Assembly: GCA_021732785.1 (NCBI GenBank)
Contig: JAKFUG010000006.1
Span: 124,001 to 188,000, forward strand
Length of the DNA: 64,000 nt
Direction: 5' to 3'
DNA from: Planctomycetaceae bacterium
GTDB taxonomy: Bacteria; Planctomycetota; Planctomycetia; Planctomycetales; Planctomycetaceae
Shown: positions 44,228-53,864 of the stretch, piece after piece
Layout of the letters: each line of letters opens with the position of its first letter
Position numbering within the stretch: the first letter of the stretch is position 1
Translations under genes and position numbers: made by a program
The notes under the pieces: generated by a model
Told to the model about the DNA's origin: nothing
The model's input: only the letters and a program-made list of their open reading frames with translations
Database searches by the model: none

Positions 44228-47200
44228 TCATGGTTGCAGGGAACCCAGAGGGACCGTTCGCACGACGTCGGACCACGAATCGCCGGCGGGATCACTCGTG
44301 GCGGTTGTTTGAACAACGTTGCCCGGCGTCTTCCATTCGACATCAATCCGCGTGAGCAGATTCGCCGCGATGCTCAGCAACTCCCGTTGACCGTGTGCGA
44401 CCGAGTGAATCACTTGTTGAATCGGCGCACCGCGGCGTTCCCGGCACACGGTCACGTTATTGGTGCGGGCAGTCATCAAGGGGACACGCGGCAGTGCGGG
44501 TACTGTCCGACTGTGAAAGGTCAATTCGCCCGTCTCCTCGGGAACCATCACCACCGCACTCTCTGCATCGCCGGCTTCAATGGGCCATGCGTTCTGGAAG
44601 AGTTTGGAAAGGGGCCCGTCGATTGACAACTCATGGTTATCTAGAGGTTGAGAATTGTGCCGCAAAATGGTGGACAAGACCTGTTCGATGCTGTGTAAAA
44701 CCACCTTTCGCGCGAGACGGCGGAGCGGATCCCCCAAGGCATGGTCGTAGGAGCAACGCTGCTGCAGGAAACGCTGGAGCTTCTTCGATCCCGCAAAGAT
44801 ATCTCGTTCGACATTCGTACGCAGTTCCTGCACGAGGCGCGGACGATGTTCCAGAAGCAGCTTGCGTAACGACTGCTCATAGGGCGTCGGGAGCGTGCTG
44901 TCGGAATGATGTGCTGTCGCATCATTCGCCATGCGTTTGCCGAGCTGCTTGAGTTCCTGCCACATGCTCAGCAGGTGATCGATGAGGGCGGAAAGATTGG
45001 CTTCGATCGTCCGAAGTTGCCATTGAACGAGCACTTCGGTGAGTTCTTCGAAAGAACACAGGCCGTGTTGAATCAGTTTTTCAGCGAGAACCGTGCGTGG
45101 ATTCGCGCGCCGCGTCAGCCAGCTCCGGCCGTTCTTCGCCGCTTCGTCCGGACTGGCCGACGTCGAAAGCCGGATGCGTGAATTCGTCTGCTGGCTCTGA
45201 CGTTCAACGATAGCTTTTCCCAGAACGCTGATGAGATCGCGAATGCAATTGCGGCCGGCTTCCGCGACATGTCGGGCCGCATCCACGCCTCCCCTGGGCT
45301 GATCGATGAGGTCGCACACCCAGGTGATATACCGGCCCGCAATGGGCATGGCCTGCGAAGCGAGCCGCGAATGCAGCAGATCAAACAACGTGTTCCGCGA
45401 CGAATCCTGCGGGCGTTCGCCAAAATCCAGGCCGATGATTCGATCCTGCATCGCCAACGTCAACCGCGCCACTTCGTGGTCGGGAACATCGTCGGCAACG
45501 GCTTTCACGGCTTCATCAAATTGAGCCTGCAGGAAGTCGCGCTGTGAGCCTTTCAGCTCTTGATGAAGCATCTCTCGCGCCTGTTTGACGAGTTGCTGCA
45601 CATCGACTCCGCAGGCCAGCGTTTTCTGTTCCGCTTCCGCGGTCAGTTGCTGGTTCTTCGCGTTCTGGCTGTGCTCCATGGAGTTCAACAGCATTGTTGC
45701 CGACGAGGTCTGGTTGCGCTCACCGAATGCACCTTGCGGTTCCGAACCGCACCAGCCATCAATGATGTCGACGCAAAGTTGGCGAGTCAGATCGTCAACA
45801 AAAGTCCCGGCATACCCGCCGATTTGCTGCACTTGCACCAGATCCATCGAAGCGCTGCTCCGTGCCGGGACTGGAGATGTGCTCAGGGCCTGGTCGAGAT
45901 TCGTCAAGAGCCGACAGTAAAGAAGCTCGGCAACGTTATCGATGGCACGCAGCCAAACCGCGGTATCAAGATCTTCGCCGAGATGCAGGAATTGCGTCTT
46001 GGTGAAAGTCTGGTTATTACCGTGGAAGGGGGGCGTCTGGAGCATCGGCTCGCCGGGGTAAAAACTTCCCGCAGCGCTGAAATGTTCCAGTTCCGTCATT
46101 GTGGCAATCGCGTTCAGGACGGCTTTATCGCGCCCGCTGCCCGTGGGTGTGGAATGCAGCAAGACGCCATCGACGGGAGCGTCGGGAAAGCCGGCGCTGT
46201 GCAGTTCGTGGCGCGCCGCGTAAGCGAGATCCGCCAGCATGCCGCTCCCGGTTCCGCCGGAGATGGATGCCACCAGCAGGATACGCGGGGGCGTTTCCGG
46301 GCATGCGGAAGTCACATGCAAGATGGCGGAGCGAAGCGACGCCAGAACGCGGCTCGCATTGGTCACTAACGCCAGTCGACCGAGCGGACGGAGTCCTTCC
46401 GTGCGGAGGTTGCGGGGAACGTTGAAGAGCCAGCGGCGCGAGAGCCAGCGCCGATGAAGATGTCCCTGTTCGCGATATTCCGCCGAACTGCGCAGCGGTG
46501 TGGGAACCGTTTCCAGATCATTCCACGCCAACTGATCGTGATTCATCTCATTCAAGGTGTCGGTGTCGACATCGAGAAACAGCATCTTGAAAGCGGGCAG
46601 TGTGCCCATGCCTCCGAGCCGGTCGGCGATTCGTAGTCGCAGTCGTTGCAGAGTCTTCCCGGCCGTGCCTCCAATTCCGATCAAAATCGTCGGCACCGCG
46701 CGGCATTTTTGCGGGACCGGCTTGAGAGTCTGGTTGGTGTCCCCCGCGGCATGCGATTGAGTCGAAGCGGTTGACACTTCGGCAGGAGTGGGCGTGGCTG
46801 CGGGTTTGACGAGCAGGTCGCGAGAAAAGTGAGCCTTGGCAATGCCCGCTGCCGGACTCGCGGGTGAGCGTTTAGCCGCCGCCGTCAGTTCCTCGATCAA
46901 TTCCATGCAACATGCAAAGCGCTGCTGCGGGTCTTTTGAAAGGGCCCGGGCGATAATCGGCCGCTGCGCCATCGGGAGCGCGGTCAGGTCCGGATTCTCG
47001 CGCAGATGCTGCGTCGCCAGTCGGGCCGCGGTGGTGCCGTTGAACGGTAGCGCCCCCGTCAACATTTCCTGATAGAGAATCGCGAGACTGTATTGATCGC
47101 TGGCCCGCGTCGGTTGTCCCTCGAAGATTTCCGGCGCGGCATAGGTCGGCGTCAGTCCCTGCACGAGCGATGAGGATCGTTCATAGATATTCATCACCAG

Positions 47201-47758
47201 GCCGAAGTCGGCAACTTTCAACCGTCGACCGAACAACAGCAGGTTCGCCGGCTTGATATCGAGATGCTGAAGGGCGTATTCCTGGTAGATGTAATCGAGC
47301 ACATCGGCCACATCGCGCATCATCGCCAACAGTTCGTCCTGCGGGATGCCGGGGAGTTCCCTGGCCAGACAGCCTCGAAAATACTCCTGGAGATTTTTGT
47401 CGCCGAGTTCCGTGACAATCGCGAGACAATCGCCATTCTGTTCGATGCGTTCGATCGAAAGGAGAAACGGGTGGCGGACATCTTTGATGCGGTTCAGCGC
47501 GCGCAGTTCCGTGACGCGCTGCGTCGGATCTTCGCCATAAATCAGCTTAATCGCTTTGGGCACGCCGCCGGGGGCCAGCGTTTTCCAAACCTCTCCGTAT
47601 CCCCCGCGGCCAATGCGTTCCTGCAGGCGATAGCCTGGAATCGGCTCGCTGGAACTGGCATGGCTGCCCGTGAGTGCGTCTTGAGAAGACATAGCAGGCT
47701 TTTCCGGGAATCGCGGTGCGGGTGCAGACAGTTCGTCCGGCCGCAGCGCGGCGGTCAT
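44228..47758 (-). CDS. Ser/Thr protein kinase fused to a tubulin-like GTPase domain
   Basis: 1176 aa. Residues ~42-295 are a Hanks-type kinase: Gly loop IGRGGYGEVW, Lys in PKAIKLIYG, catalytic loop LQHLDIKPANLLL and DFG in VADFGLVM. The loop is HLD rather than HRD. A Pro/Thr linker (~295-355) follows. Residues ~358-700 match the bacterial tubulin-like (Tubulin_2) pattern: PTILIGIGGTAGKTLQRLRLRI, LFLDVDTDTLNEM and the T4-type signature ISGGTGSGMLADLAYAA. The C-terminal ~450 residues are helical with no domain I can name. It starts 3 nt after the AAA ATPase gene. Phosphorylation-controlled GTP-binding or filament formation is inferred. Confidence 0.9.
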   Translation of the reverse strand: MTAALRPDELSAPAPRFPEKPAMSSQDALTGSHASSSEPIPGYRLQERIGRGGYGEVWKTLAPGGVPKAIKLIYGEDPTQRVTELRALNRIKDVRHPFLLSIERIEQNGDCLAIVTELGDKNLQEYFRGCLARELPGIPQDELLAMMRDVADVLDYIYQEYALQHLDIKPANLLLFGRRLKVADFGLVMNIYERSSSLVQGLTPTYAAPEIFEGQPTRASDQYSLAILYQEMLTGALPFNGTTAARLATQHLRENPDLTALPMAQRPIIARALSKDPQQRFACCMELIEELTAAAKRSPASPAAGIAKAHFSRDLLVKPAATPTPAEVSTASTQSHAAGDTNQTLKPVPQKCRAVPTILIGIGGTAGKTLQRLRLRIADRLGGMGTLPAFKMLFLDVDTDTLNEMNHDQLAWNDLETVPTPLRSSAEYREQGHLHRRWLSRRWLFNVPRNLRTEGLRPLGRLALVTNASRVLASLRSAILHVTSACPETPPRILLVASISGGTGSGMLADLAYAARHELHSAGFPDAPVDGVLLHSTPTGSGRDKAVLNAIATMTELEHFSAAGSFYPGEPMLQTPPFHGNNQTFTKTQFLHLGEDLDTAVWLRAIDNVAELLYCRLLTNLDQALSTSPVPARSSASMDLVQVQQIGGYAGTFVDDLTRQLCVDIIDGWCGSEPQGAFGERNQTSSATMLLNSMEHSQNAKNQQLTAEAEQKTLACGVDVQQLVKQAREMLHQELKGSQRDFLQAQFDEAVKAVADDVPDHEVARLTLAMQDRIIGLDFGERPQDSSRNTLFDLLHSRLASQAMPIAGRYITWVCDLIDQPRGGVDAARHVAEAGRNCIRDLISVLGKAIVERQSQQTNSRIRLSTSASPDEAAKNGRSWLTRRANPRTVLAEKLIQHGLCSFEELTEVLVQWQLRTIEANLSALIDHLLSMWQELKQLGKRMANDATAHHSDSTLPTPYEQSLRKLLLEHRPRLVQELRTNVERDIFAGSKKLQRFLQQRCSYDHALGDPLRRLARKVVLHSIEQVLSTILRHNSQPLDNHELSIDGPLSKLFQNAWPIEAGDAESAVVMVPEETGELTFHSRTVPALPRVPLMTARTNNVTVCRERRGAPIQQVIHSVAHGQRELLSIAANLLTRIDVEWKTPGNVVQTTATSDPAGDSWSDVVRTVPLGSLQP

Positions 47759-47761
47759 CGA

Positions 47762-49099
47762 TTATTTGACTTTGAGAACCATGGCAAAATAAGTTTCCAC
47801 CGCGGCATCGAGGTACTCCGGACGGATCTCGAGGGGGTGACCGTGGTACCGACAGTAGTTGCGGACTTGCGTCAGCAGATCGCGGGCATGGCAACGCCGT
47901 TTCGCGCGGCCGGGCTTGTTGTAATGTTTGTCGAGCAGATAGTTGACGACATCCTTCCGGTACTCACAGCCAAACTTCTCGCAGTAAAGTCGGAAGAGGT
48001 GATGGAACTCCTCGTCCGTCGGGTCCGTCATGTGAATCTTGTACGGAATGCGCCGCAGGAACGCTTCATCGACGAGGTCTTCCGGTTCGAGGTTCGTCGA
48101 GAAGATGATGAGTTGTTCAAACGGAACCTGAATCTTGCGGCCGCTTGGTAAAGTCAGGAAGTCATGACGCGATTCCAGCGGCACGATCCAGCGGTTCAGC
48201 AATTCGCCCGGGGCAATGCGTTGGCGACCAAAATCGTCGACCAGGAGGCAGCCGCAATTGCTCTTCATCTGCAGCGGTGCCTCGTTCACATTGCGATCGC
48301 GGTTGAAACGTATTTCGAGGTTATCGAGGGTCAGCTCTCCACCCACCACCACGGTCGGCCGTTCCACGCGAATCCAGCGGCGATCGACGGTGGCCGCCCG
48401 CAGCAGTCCTTCTCCTTCTTCCGGCACCGCCTTGTGAAATTGCGTGTCGTAGAACTTGATGATCTCGCCGTTCTCGATGATGGCGTGCGGCACCCAGATG
48501 GATTGTCCGAAGCAACTCGTGACGCAACGTGCCAGGGTTGATTTACCGTTGCCCGGAGCGCCGTAGAGGAACATCCCGGCGCACGAGTTCAATGCCGGGC
48601 CGAGCAGATCAAAGAGCTTGGTCTCGACGGAGATATTCCGGCAGGCATTCAGCAGCGTTTGTCGCGTGGGGGCTTCGTCGGCGATCGATTGCGCTTCGAC
48701 CGAAACCACATATTCGGCCAGTGGAACGGGGGCCGGACCAACGTACGCACTTTGACGAAGGTGCCCGCGGGCCTGTTCGTGGCCCGCCTCTGTGAGCATG
48801 TAGTTGTAATCGTTGAGTTGGGCCGTGCCCGCGTGAGCGACGAGCTTGCGACTCCGCATCGATTCCAGGATCGGTGCCACGAGTCGCAGCGGCAAGCAGG
48901 TCATTGAGGACAGACGCCGCCCGCTGTTCCCGCCAATCACGGCGAGATGGCGACAGAGCAACGCTTCGACATATTGTTCGCTCAGCCCCGTCTCGGCGAT
49001 CGTTTTGGGTTCGGGGGGACAGAATGTGTCCTCCGACAACAGTTGAGCCAACAACTCCGCGTTGACTTCCATCGGCTTGTCGGTCTGGGTGGTCGTCAT
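47762..49099 (-). CDS. AAA+ ATPase partner of the kinase-tubulin protein
   Basis: 445 aa, GAGG 8 nt before the ATG. The N-terminal ~130 residues are a winged-helix-like helical region. The AAA core has Walker A GMFLYGAPGNGKSTLARC, Walker B CGCLLVDDFGRQ, sensor-1 LIIFSTNLEPEDL and an arginine-finger candidate in EAFLRRIPYKI. Residues after ~350 form a lid-like helical domain. It directly precedes the kinase-tubulin gene (3-nt gap), so the two almost certainly act together, perhaps as a remodelling ATPase for the tubulin-like partner. Confidence 0.9.
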   Translation of the reverse strand: MTTTQTDKPMEVNAELLAQLLSEDTFCPPEPKTIAETGLSEQYVEALLCRHLAVIGGNSGRRLSSMTCLPLRLVAPILESMRSRKLVAHAGTAQLNDYNYMLTEAGHEQARGHLRQSAYVGPAPVPLAEYVVSVEAQSIADEAPTRQTLLNACRNISVETKLFDLLGPALNSCAGMFLYGAPGNGKSTLARCVTSCFGQSIWVPHAIIENGEIIKFYDTQFHKAVPEEGEGLLRAATVDRRWIRVERPTVVVGGELTLDNLEIRFNRDRNVNEAPLQMKSNCGCLLVDDFGRQRIAPGELLNRWIVPLESRHDFLTLPSGRKIQVPFEQLIIFSTNLEPEDLVDEAFLRRIPYKIHMTDPTDEEFHHLFRLYCEKFGCEYRKDVVNYLLDKHYNKPGRAKRRCHARDLLTQVRNYCRYHGHPLEIRPEYLDAAVETYFAMVLKVK

Positions 49100-49616
49100 C
49101 TCGTAACCTCAGGCGTGGGATGCCGGTGACATCTCGGTACTGGTGTCGAGCGCTCGAACACCACGAGAAGGCACTCCGCCTCATCCGAACTCTAGGTCAC
49201 GTTTCCGATTGCCAACGTGGCAATTCTCCTTTGGTCCCCGAAATGCACCGAGCCTCTCTGTAATTCCGGTGTAAGGGCGCATGAAATTCGTCCGGCAGTA
49301 GAAAAGTGGCGGCTTCCTCTCGTTGAGACGCCATCCGCTTGTGAGAAGCCATTCCTATCGGACGGCAGATCGCGAATAGACGTTAAAATCAATTCCTTGC
49401 TGACGCGTGACGGGACTTTAAAACCGATTATGACGTTGAATTTCATTCGCGGAGATTTCGGCACGATTCTGAAGACTTACCCGTTCGTCCTCGGTTTCTG
49501 AACTACACTTCCTTACAAGTGTTCCAAAGTCAGCGTCGACCTTCGGAATCGCTCCATCGTCGTAGCGACTCTTTCACCGACCGGACTTGGGACCAAGCAG
49601 ATGAACGAGGTGTTCC
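49100..49616. promoter_or_regulatory. Divergent 517-bp intergenic region
   Basis: The space lies between the AAA-kinase operon (minus) and the FHA-EAL gene (plus), so it should hold promoters for both. A plus-strand open frame of 94 codons (49217-49501) exists but has no recognisable features or ribosome-binding site. It is locally AT-richer around 49380-49440. No palindrome stood out. Confidence 0.4.
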
Positions 49617-50750
49617 ATGCCAGAATGGTTGCTAGTCGGCAAAATGAGCGCCTCCGGCGAGAGCTGCAGCAAGCTCATCGCTCCTCTACCGTTTCGAGTC
49701 GGTCGACGTCCCGAAGCCTCGCTGACGTTGCCGCGGGCAACGGTTTCCGGCCTGCATGCCGAACTCTTCACGGTCGACGATCGGCTCTTCGCTCGGGATC
49801 TGGGAAGCACCAACGGCACATTCATCAATGGCGAGCGGTTGCTGGACGTGGCCGAAATCCAGCCGGACGATGTCATTCAGTTTGCCGACCTGGCACTGCG
49901 GGTGATGCATTCATCCGCCAAGTGTGACTCACATACCCGATCGGAAGATTTCTGCGACCATGCCTTGGCGCGCGTGCAGTTCGACACCTTGCTGCGCGAT
50001 GAAATCATCACGCCCTATTTTCAGCCGATCGTCGATCTCCGGACTGGTGCGACGCAGGCGTTTGAAGTCTTGGCGCGAAGCCGGCTGATTGGCCTGGAAA
50101 CGCCCGGCCGCATGTTCGCTGCTGCGGCCGATCTCCAAATGGAAGCGCGTCTCAGCGATCTGATGCGGCGTAAAGGGGTCGAAGTCAGCGAGCACTTTCA
50201 CGAAACTCCGCCAGTCTATTTGAACACTCACCCGATCGAATTCGTGAATGATGCCGCATGGGAATGGGTGAGCCAACTCCGCGAGATGGCCCCCACTCAA
50301 AAGCTGATCATCGAAGTTCATGAAGCCGCCGTGACCGATGTCATCAGTGTGGCAAGATTCCGCGCGTTGTTACGCGACCACGATATCGGCCTTGCGTTCG
50401 ACGACTTCGGTGCCGGACAGGCACGGCTTGCCGAACTGGCCTCCGCCCGGCCCGATTGCCTGAAATTCGATCGCAGCATCATTACCGGCCTCGATCAAGC
50501 CGAGCCTTCGCGGCAGCGATTTGTCCGCTGTCTGGTGGATGCCATTCGCGATATTGGTGTCACGCCCCTGGCCGAGGGCATTGAAACGCTGGGCGAACAA
50601 CAAATCTGCGCCGAATTGGGCTTCGAATTGGCGCAAGGGTACTACCTGGGGATGCCGCGCCCCATCGAATCCTACTGCAATTGGAGTTCGCCCCTGCCCT
50701 CCGATGATGTGGTTGTATGCCCGTCGAATCGAGTGCTTGAGCCCGCCTGA
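49617..50750 (+). CDS. FHA-EAL protein, predicted c-di-GMP phosphodiesterase
   Basis: 377 aa, GAGGTG upstream of the ATG. N-terminal FHA domain (~1-95): FRVGRRPEASLTLPR, SGLHAEL and the pThr loop GSTNGTFING. EAL domain (~115-360): FEVLARSR replaces EAL with EVL, and the other catalytic markers are kept (LNTHP, LIIEVHE, AFDDFGAGQA, LKFDRSII, AEGIE, QGYYLGMP). The FHA domain implies recruitment to a phosphothreonine protein; the kinase encoded divergently is an obvious candidate. This would link kinase signalling to c-di-GMP. Confidence 0.92.
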   Translation: MPEWLLVGKMSASGESCSKLIAPLPFRVGRRPEASLTLPRATVSGLHAELFTVDDRLFARDLGSTNGTFINGERLLDVAEIQPDDVIQFADLALRVMHSSAKCDSHTRSEDFCDHALARVQFDTLLRDEIITPYFQPIVDLRTGATQAFEVLARSRLIGLETPGRMFAAAADLQMEARLSDLMRRKGVEVSEHFHETPPVYLNTHPIEFVNDAAWEWVSQLREMAPTQKLIIEVHEAAVTDVISVARFRALLRDHDIGLAFDDFGAGQARLAELASARPDCLKFDRSIITGLDQAEPSRQRFVRCLVDAIRDIGVTPLAEGIETLGEQQICAELGFELAQGYYLGMPRPIESYCNWSSPLPSDDVVVCPSNRVLEPA

Positions 50751-50844
50751 TGCAAGGCCGCAATGTCGCCGCGGGATCGTCACTCTGGTGGACCTGACGG
50801 AACTCGTCGCCCTGCAACTTTGCAGGCGCGGTGGCGTCGGCCGA

Positions 50845-52149
50845 TTACCGCCAGGGGGTTGTCTGTCGATCGGGCATGATCGCCTTCGGTCCCGACCATG
50901 TTGCCCGTTGGACGGAAGTCGTTGCCGTCGTCGATTGCCGCGCCACATGGGCCAACCGCGGTCGAAACACAACGGTCAGCACGAGGGGCAGGTACCATAG
51001 AATGTAGATGCCCCCTTCGTTCGGATACCAGAACTGCGTGGCGACGATCACCGCCGCCGAGTGCGCGAGCAGATGTTCGAGATTTTTTTCGAACGGCCAG
51101 ATCGTCAGCATGACCAGCGCGACACAGAAGGTCGCGAACACGGGGATGCGATAGGCGGCATCGTACAGCGACCAGAACCCCAGCCCCTCGCCCCCTTCAA
51201 ACCGCAGAGCTGACCAATCGATCGAACCGATAATCTGGCGGGTGAAGGACGCGGTATCTGCCGATGTGAAGATCAGACTGGCCACCAGCAGGACTGTGAC
51301 ACTCACCACGGCCCCCGCAAACCGGACGGCCCCGCGTTTCCAGTAAAATGCGATCCAGATCGGCAACAGGAATGCCGGGAAAAACACGGTCCCGCAGGCC
51401 AGTCCCAACAGCCCCCCGGCAATGGCCGGGCGCTGGTAACAGACGACCGCCCAGATAATGAGGGCCGCGGGCAGCACGTGCATGACCCGGCTGGTGTCGT
51501 ACGCGGTGCAAGGCAGCAGCAGATACAGCGTGGCCATCGCCAGGCCGAGATTCGTATCCTGAAAATGCCAGCGGCCGACGAGAATCAGCCCGAACATCAC
51601 CGCGATGTGGGCCATCACGGCGAGACAGCGCGCTGCAACGAGTTCCGCCCCGCCGGTCAGCGGCACCACCGTTGTCGCTAATAATCGTCCCGCCGGTCCC
51701 GCCGAGGGGGCTTCCGACTGAGTCTCGGTGCTGTCTTGTCCTTTGAGCAATTCATCCGCCATGCGAACCGTATTCACGGCGGATTCGTGTGGTTCTTCGC
51801 TGACGATGTTAGCGACTTGAAAGGCCAGTGCCGAGCACAGCAGAAACGTCATGCCGGCGGGGTTGAGATTCTGCTCATAACGCGGCCGTCGGGTGAGGCT
51901 GGCGTCAATCAGCAACCGCCCCCACAATAGCGCCGTGGCGGCGAACAGCCACACATACACCCACGGTGCCCCGGCGGAAGCGTGTCGCACGATCAGAACG
52001 CACGGCGACAGCGACAGCAGGACCAGCAGATCGACGTTGCGCCACGACCAGAAGCGGTTGAAGCGGTAGAAGACTGACAGAATCAGCAGCGACGACAGGT
52101 AGAACCATGTCGCACCGTTGACTTCATATCCAAACAGCACGTTTTCCAT
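50845..52149 (-). CDS. Polytopic membrane hypothetical protein
   Basis: 434 aa with about ten hydrophobic helices (for example WFYLSSLLILSVFYRF, MFGLILVGRW, GGLLGLACGTVFFPAFLLPIWIAF). The arrangement resembles integral membrane glycosyltransferases of the GT-C class, but I cannot point to the acidic loop motif. A short polar loop at ~125-160 and a basic C-terminal tail are cytoplasmic or periplasmic. Convergent with the FHA-EAL gene; no partner evident. Confidence 0.72.
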   Translation of the reverse strand: MENVLFGYEVNGATWFYLSSLLILSVFYRFNRFWSWRNVDLLVLLSLSPCVLIVRHASAGAPWVYVWLFAATALLWGRLLIDASLTRRPRYEQNLNPAGMTFLLCSALAFQVANIVSEEPHESAVNTVRMADELLKGQDSTETQSEAPSAGPAGRLLATTVVPLTGGAELVAARCLAVMAHIAVMFGLILVGRWHFQDTNLGLAMATLYLLLPCTAYDTSRVMHVLPAALIIWAVVCYQRPAIAGGLLGLACGTVFFPAFLLPIWIAFYWKRGAVRFAGAVVSVTVLLVASLIFTSADTASFTRQIIGSIDWSALRFEGGEGLGFWSLYDAAYRIPVFATFCVALVMLTIWPFEKNLEHLLAHSAAVIVATQFWYPNEGGIYILWYLPLVLTVVFRPRLAHVARQSTTATTSVQRATWSGPKAIMPDRQTTPWR

Positions 52150-52559
52150 GAACCAGACTCGCAGGAGCGGAGCAATCGACCCGTCTGGACGTGATGTCCA
52201 AAGATCGGGTCATTACCCGATGCGACGCATCCCGGCGCGCGTCAGCCACTCCTGCTGCTCTCGCAATGGGAGCGTGCCAACCGCCAATACGATACGGCTT
52301 GCGGCGGCCACTGCCAATTGGCAATCGCCACGGGCGGGCGATTTCGTGTCAATTCGGTGTTACAACCATTGTAGACCGCTGGGTTTAGATCGATTGTACG
52401 GATTTTCCGTATGGGTCAAGCCGGTAAACTTTACGCAGAATGGTTGAATTACCATGACAGGTGACAACTGGCCGCTGAGCCGAGGAACATCCCTTGTTCA
52501 CACCGAAGGAACAAGAGCCAAATCGCTGGCAACGTGTCATGAGAAGCTCGACCGTCGGA
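52150..52559. other. 410-bp intergenic region with a small palindrome
   Basis: No gene found. It contains the perfect 12-bp palindrome TGCCAATTGGCA at 52312-52323, in a GC-rich to AT-rich transition (52330-52440). Its position upstream of the membrane-protein gene would suit an operator, but there is no further evidence. Confidence 0.35.
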
Positions 52560-53864
52560 TTATGAAAGCGGGGTTTCAAAAACGGGCGTCAGGGCCTGAA
52601 GGAAAGCATTTCGAATGGCGTCCATGACTTCGACGGAACCCCAACCGAATGAAAGCGAGAGATGACCATTCAAGCCGAACGCGTGCAACGCCCATTGTCC
52701 GCTCGTGCCCACCGGGCAAAAATCGCCTTCCATGCCGCAAATGGTGGTCGCACCAAATCGCGTTCTTGCGGAGCTGAATGTGCCACCATAGGTTGCGGCG
52801 ACTTGAACGAGTTCCCGCCTGGCAACTGAGTCTCGCGATTGTCTTCGATGCTGACGCACTTTCAACGCATAGGGCACCATTTCCACCAGCAGGCGGATCG
52901 GCATGGGAAGGCATTCATAAAACAAGGGGCTGAGTGTTTCCCCGAGACTGTGGTTCGACTTTTCGAACATGTGTTGACGGACCGCTTTTAAGACAGAATC
53001 CAGGGAATTGCTCGGCGAGTGCGGTACGAAAATGGTCTCAAGACCGACGAGATTGCCGAAACGGAACGGAGTCCCTTGTCCAAATCGTCGCCGCAAATCG
53101 ACCAGCACCGCGATAGGCAACGTGGGGTCGGATTCGGGCAAGACTTCCGTCGCGGCAAGGAAGTACGCCGCCAGGAGGGTCTGAAAGATCGTGGCCTGAT
53201 GTTGCAACGAGTATTCCTCAATCTGTTCCACTTCCACGGGAGTCAAACCGTGCTTCACGACGGCGCTTGATTCGGCAGCAGCGGTCGCCTGCGAGGGACT
53301 CACCCGCCACTTTCCGGCCCGTTGGATTTCTTTCAGCTCCGCGAATCCCGTGTTCCGAATCTGCTTCCGTTCCATCCTGGTCAAGCCGCGGACATATTGG
53401 CGAAAGCCGCGTTCAACCAGAGGACACGGTGCCAGGGCATATCCGGGATCACGTTCCAGCGCATTGTAGGTGTCGGCGAGAATCTGCACCAGTTTCTGGA
53501 GCGTGCGAAAATCGCCAAGGACGTGGTCGAACCGAATAATCAGGGTGTCAGTGGTCTCATGGAGTAAGACGAATTGCATCGCCTGCCGGGAGGGGCAGAC
53601 ATCATCGCCGAGGCGGTCTGCCCCGGTGTAAATCACCAGGTAATCGTCCACCGTGCCGGTCTCGAAGAACTCCCATCTCGGTTGCCACCAGTGTTCGACA
53701 AAACGACAGCGCATCAACGGAATCGCGTGCAGCATCTGCTCCACAGCATTCCGCAACCGCGACACGTCCAGACACCCGTCGAGATGAAGCGTCAACCTCA
53801 TCTCCCGCATGCCCGCGATTGCAAAGACGCGATCGGCCGCTTCAACGGGAACAGGGAAGGTCAT
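52560..53864 (-). CDS. Condensation/acyltransferase-fold protein (HxxxD)
   Basis: 434 aa. The condensation-like signature is present, RFDHVLGDFRTLQKL (HxxxD, near 115-125), with N-terminal PLMRCRFVEHWWQPRW and C-terminal LHAFGLNGHLSLSFGW typical of the WS/DGAT-PapA-alcohol acetyltransferase clan. Such enzymes transfer an acyl group from a carrier protein or CoA to an alcohol or amine. It is divergent from the ACP gene at 54123, so it probably offloads or decorates the product of that cluster. Confidence 0.82.
   Translation of the reverse strand: MTFPVPVEAADRVFAIAGMREMRLTLHLDGCLDVSRLRNAVEQMLHAIPLMRCRFVEHWWQPRWEFFETGTVDDYLVIYTGADRLGDDVCPSRQAMQFVLLHETTDTLIIRFDHVLGDFRTLQKLVQILADTYNALERDPGYALAPCPLVERGFRQYVRGLTRMERKQIRNTGFAELKEIQRAGKWRVSPSQATAAAESSAVVKHGLTPVEVEQIEEYSLQHQATIFQTLLAAYFLAATEVLPESDPTLPIAVLVDLRRRFGQGTPFRFGNLVGLETIFVPHSPSNSLDSVLKAVRQHMFEKSNHSLGETLSPLFYECLPMPIRLLVEMVPYALKVRQHRRQSRDSVARRELVQVAATYGGTFSSARTRFGATTICGMEGDFCPVGTSGQWALHAFGLNGHLSLSFGWGSVEVMDAIRNAFLQALTPVFETPLS

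Noticed and set aside
49217-49501. Plus-strand frame of 94 codons between the AAA and FHA-EAL genes
   Set aside because: No recognisable domain, no ribosome-binding site and it lies where divergent promoters are expected.
50811-50826. CCTGCA-ACTT-TGCAGG hairpin after the FHA-EAL gene
   Set aside because: Stem is only 6 bp and no T-run follows, so it is not convincing as a terminator.
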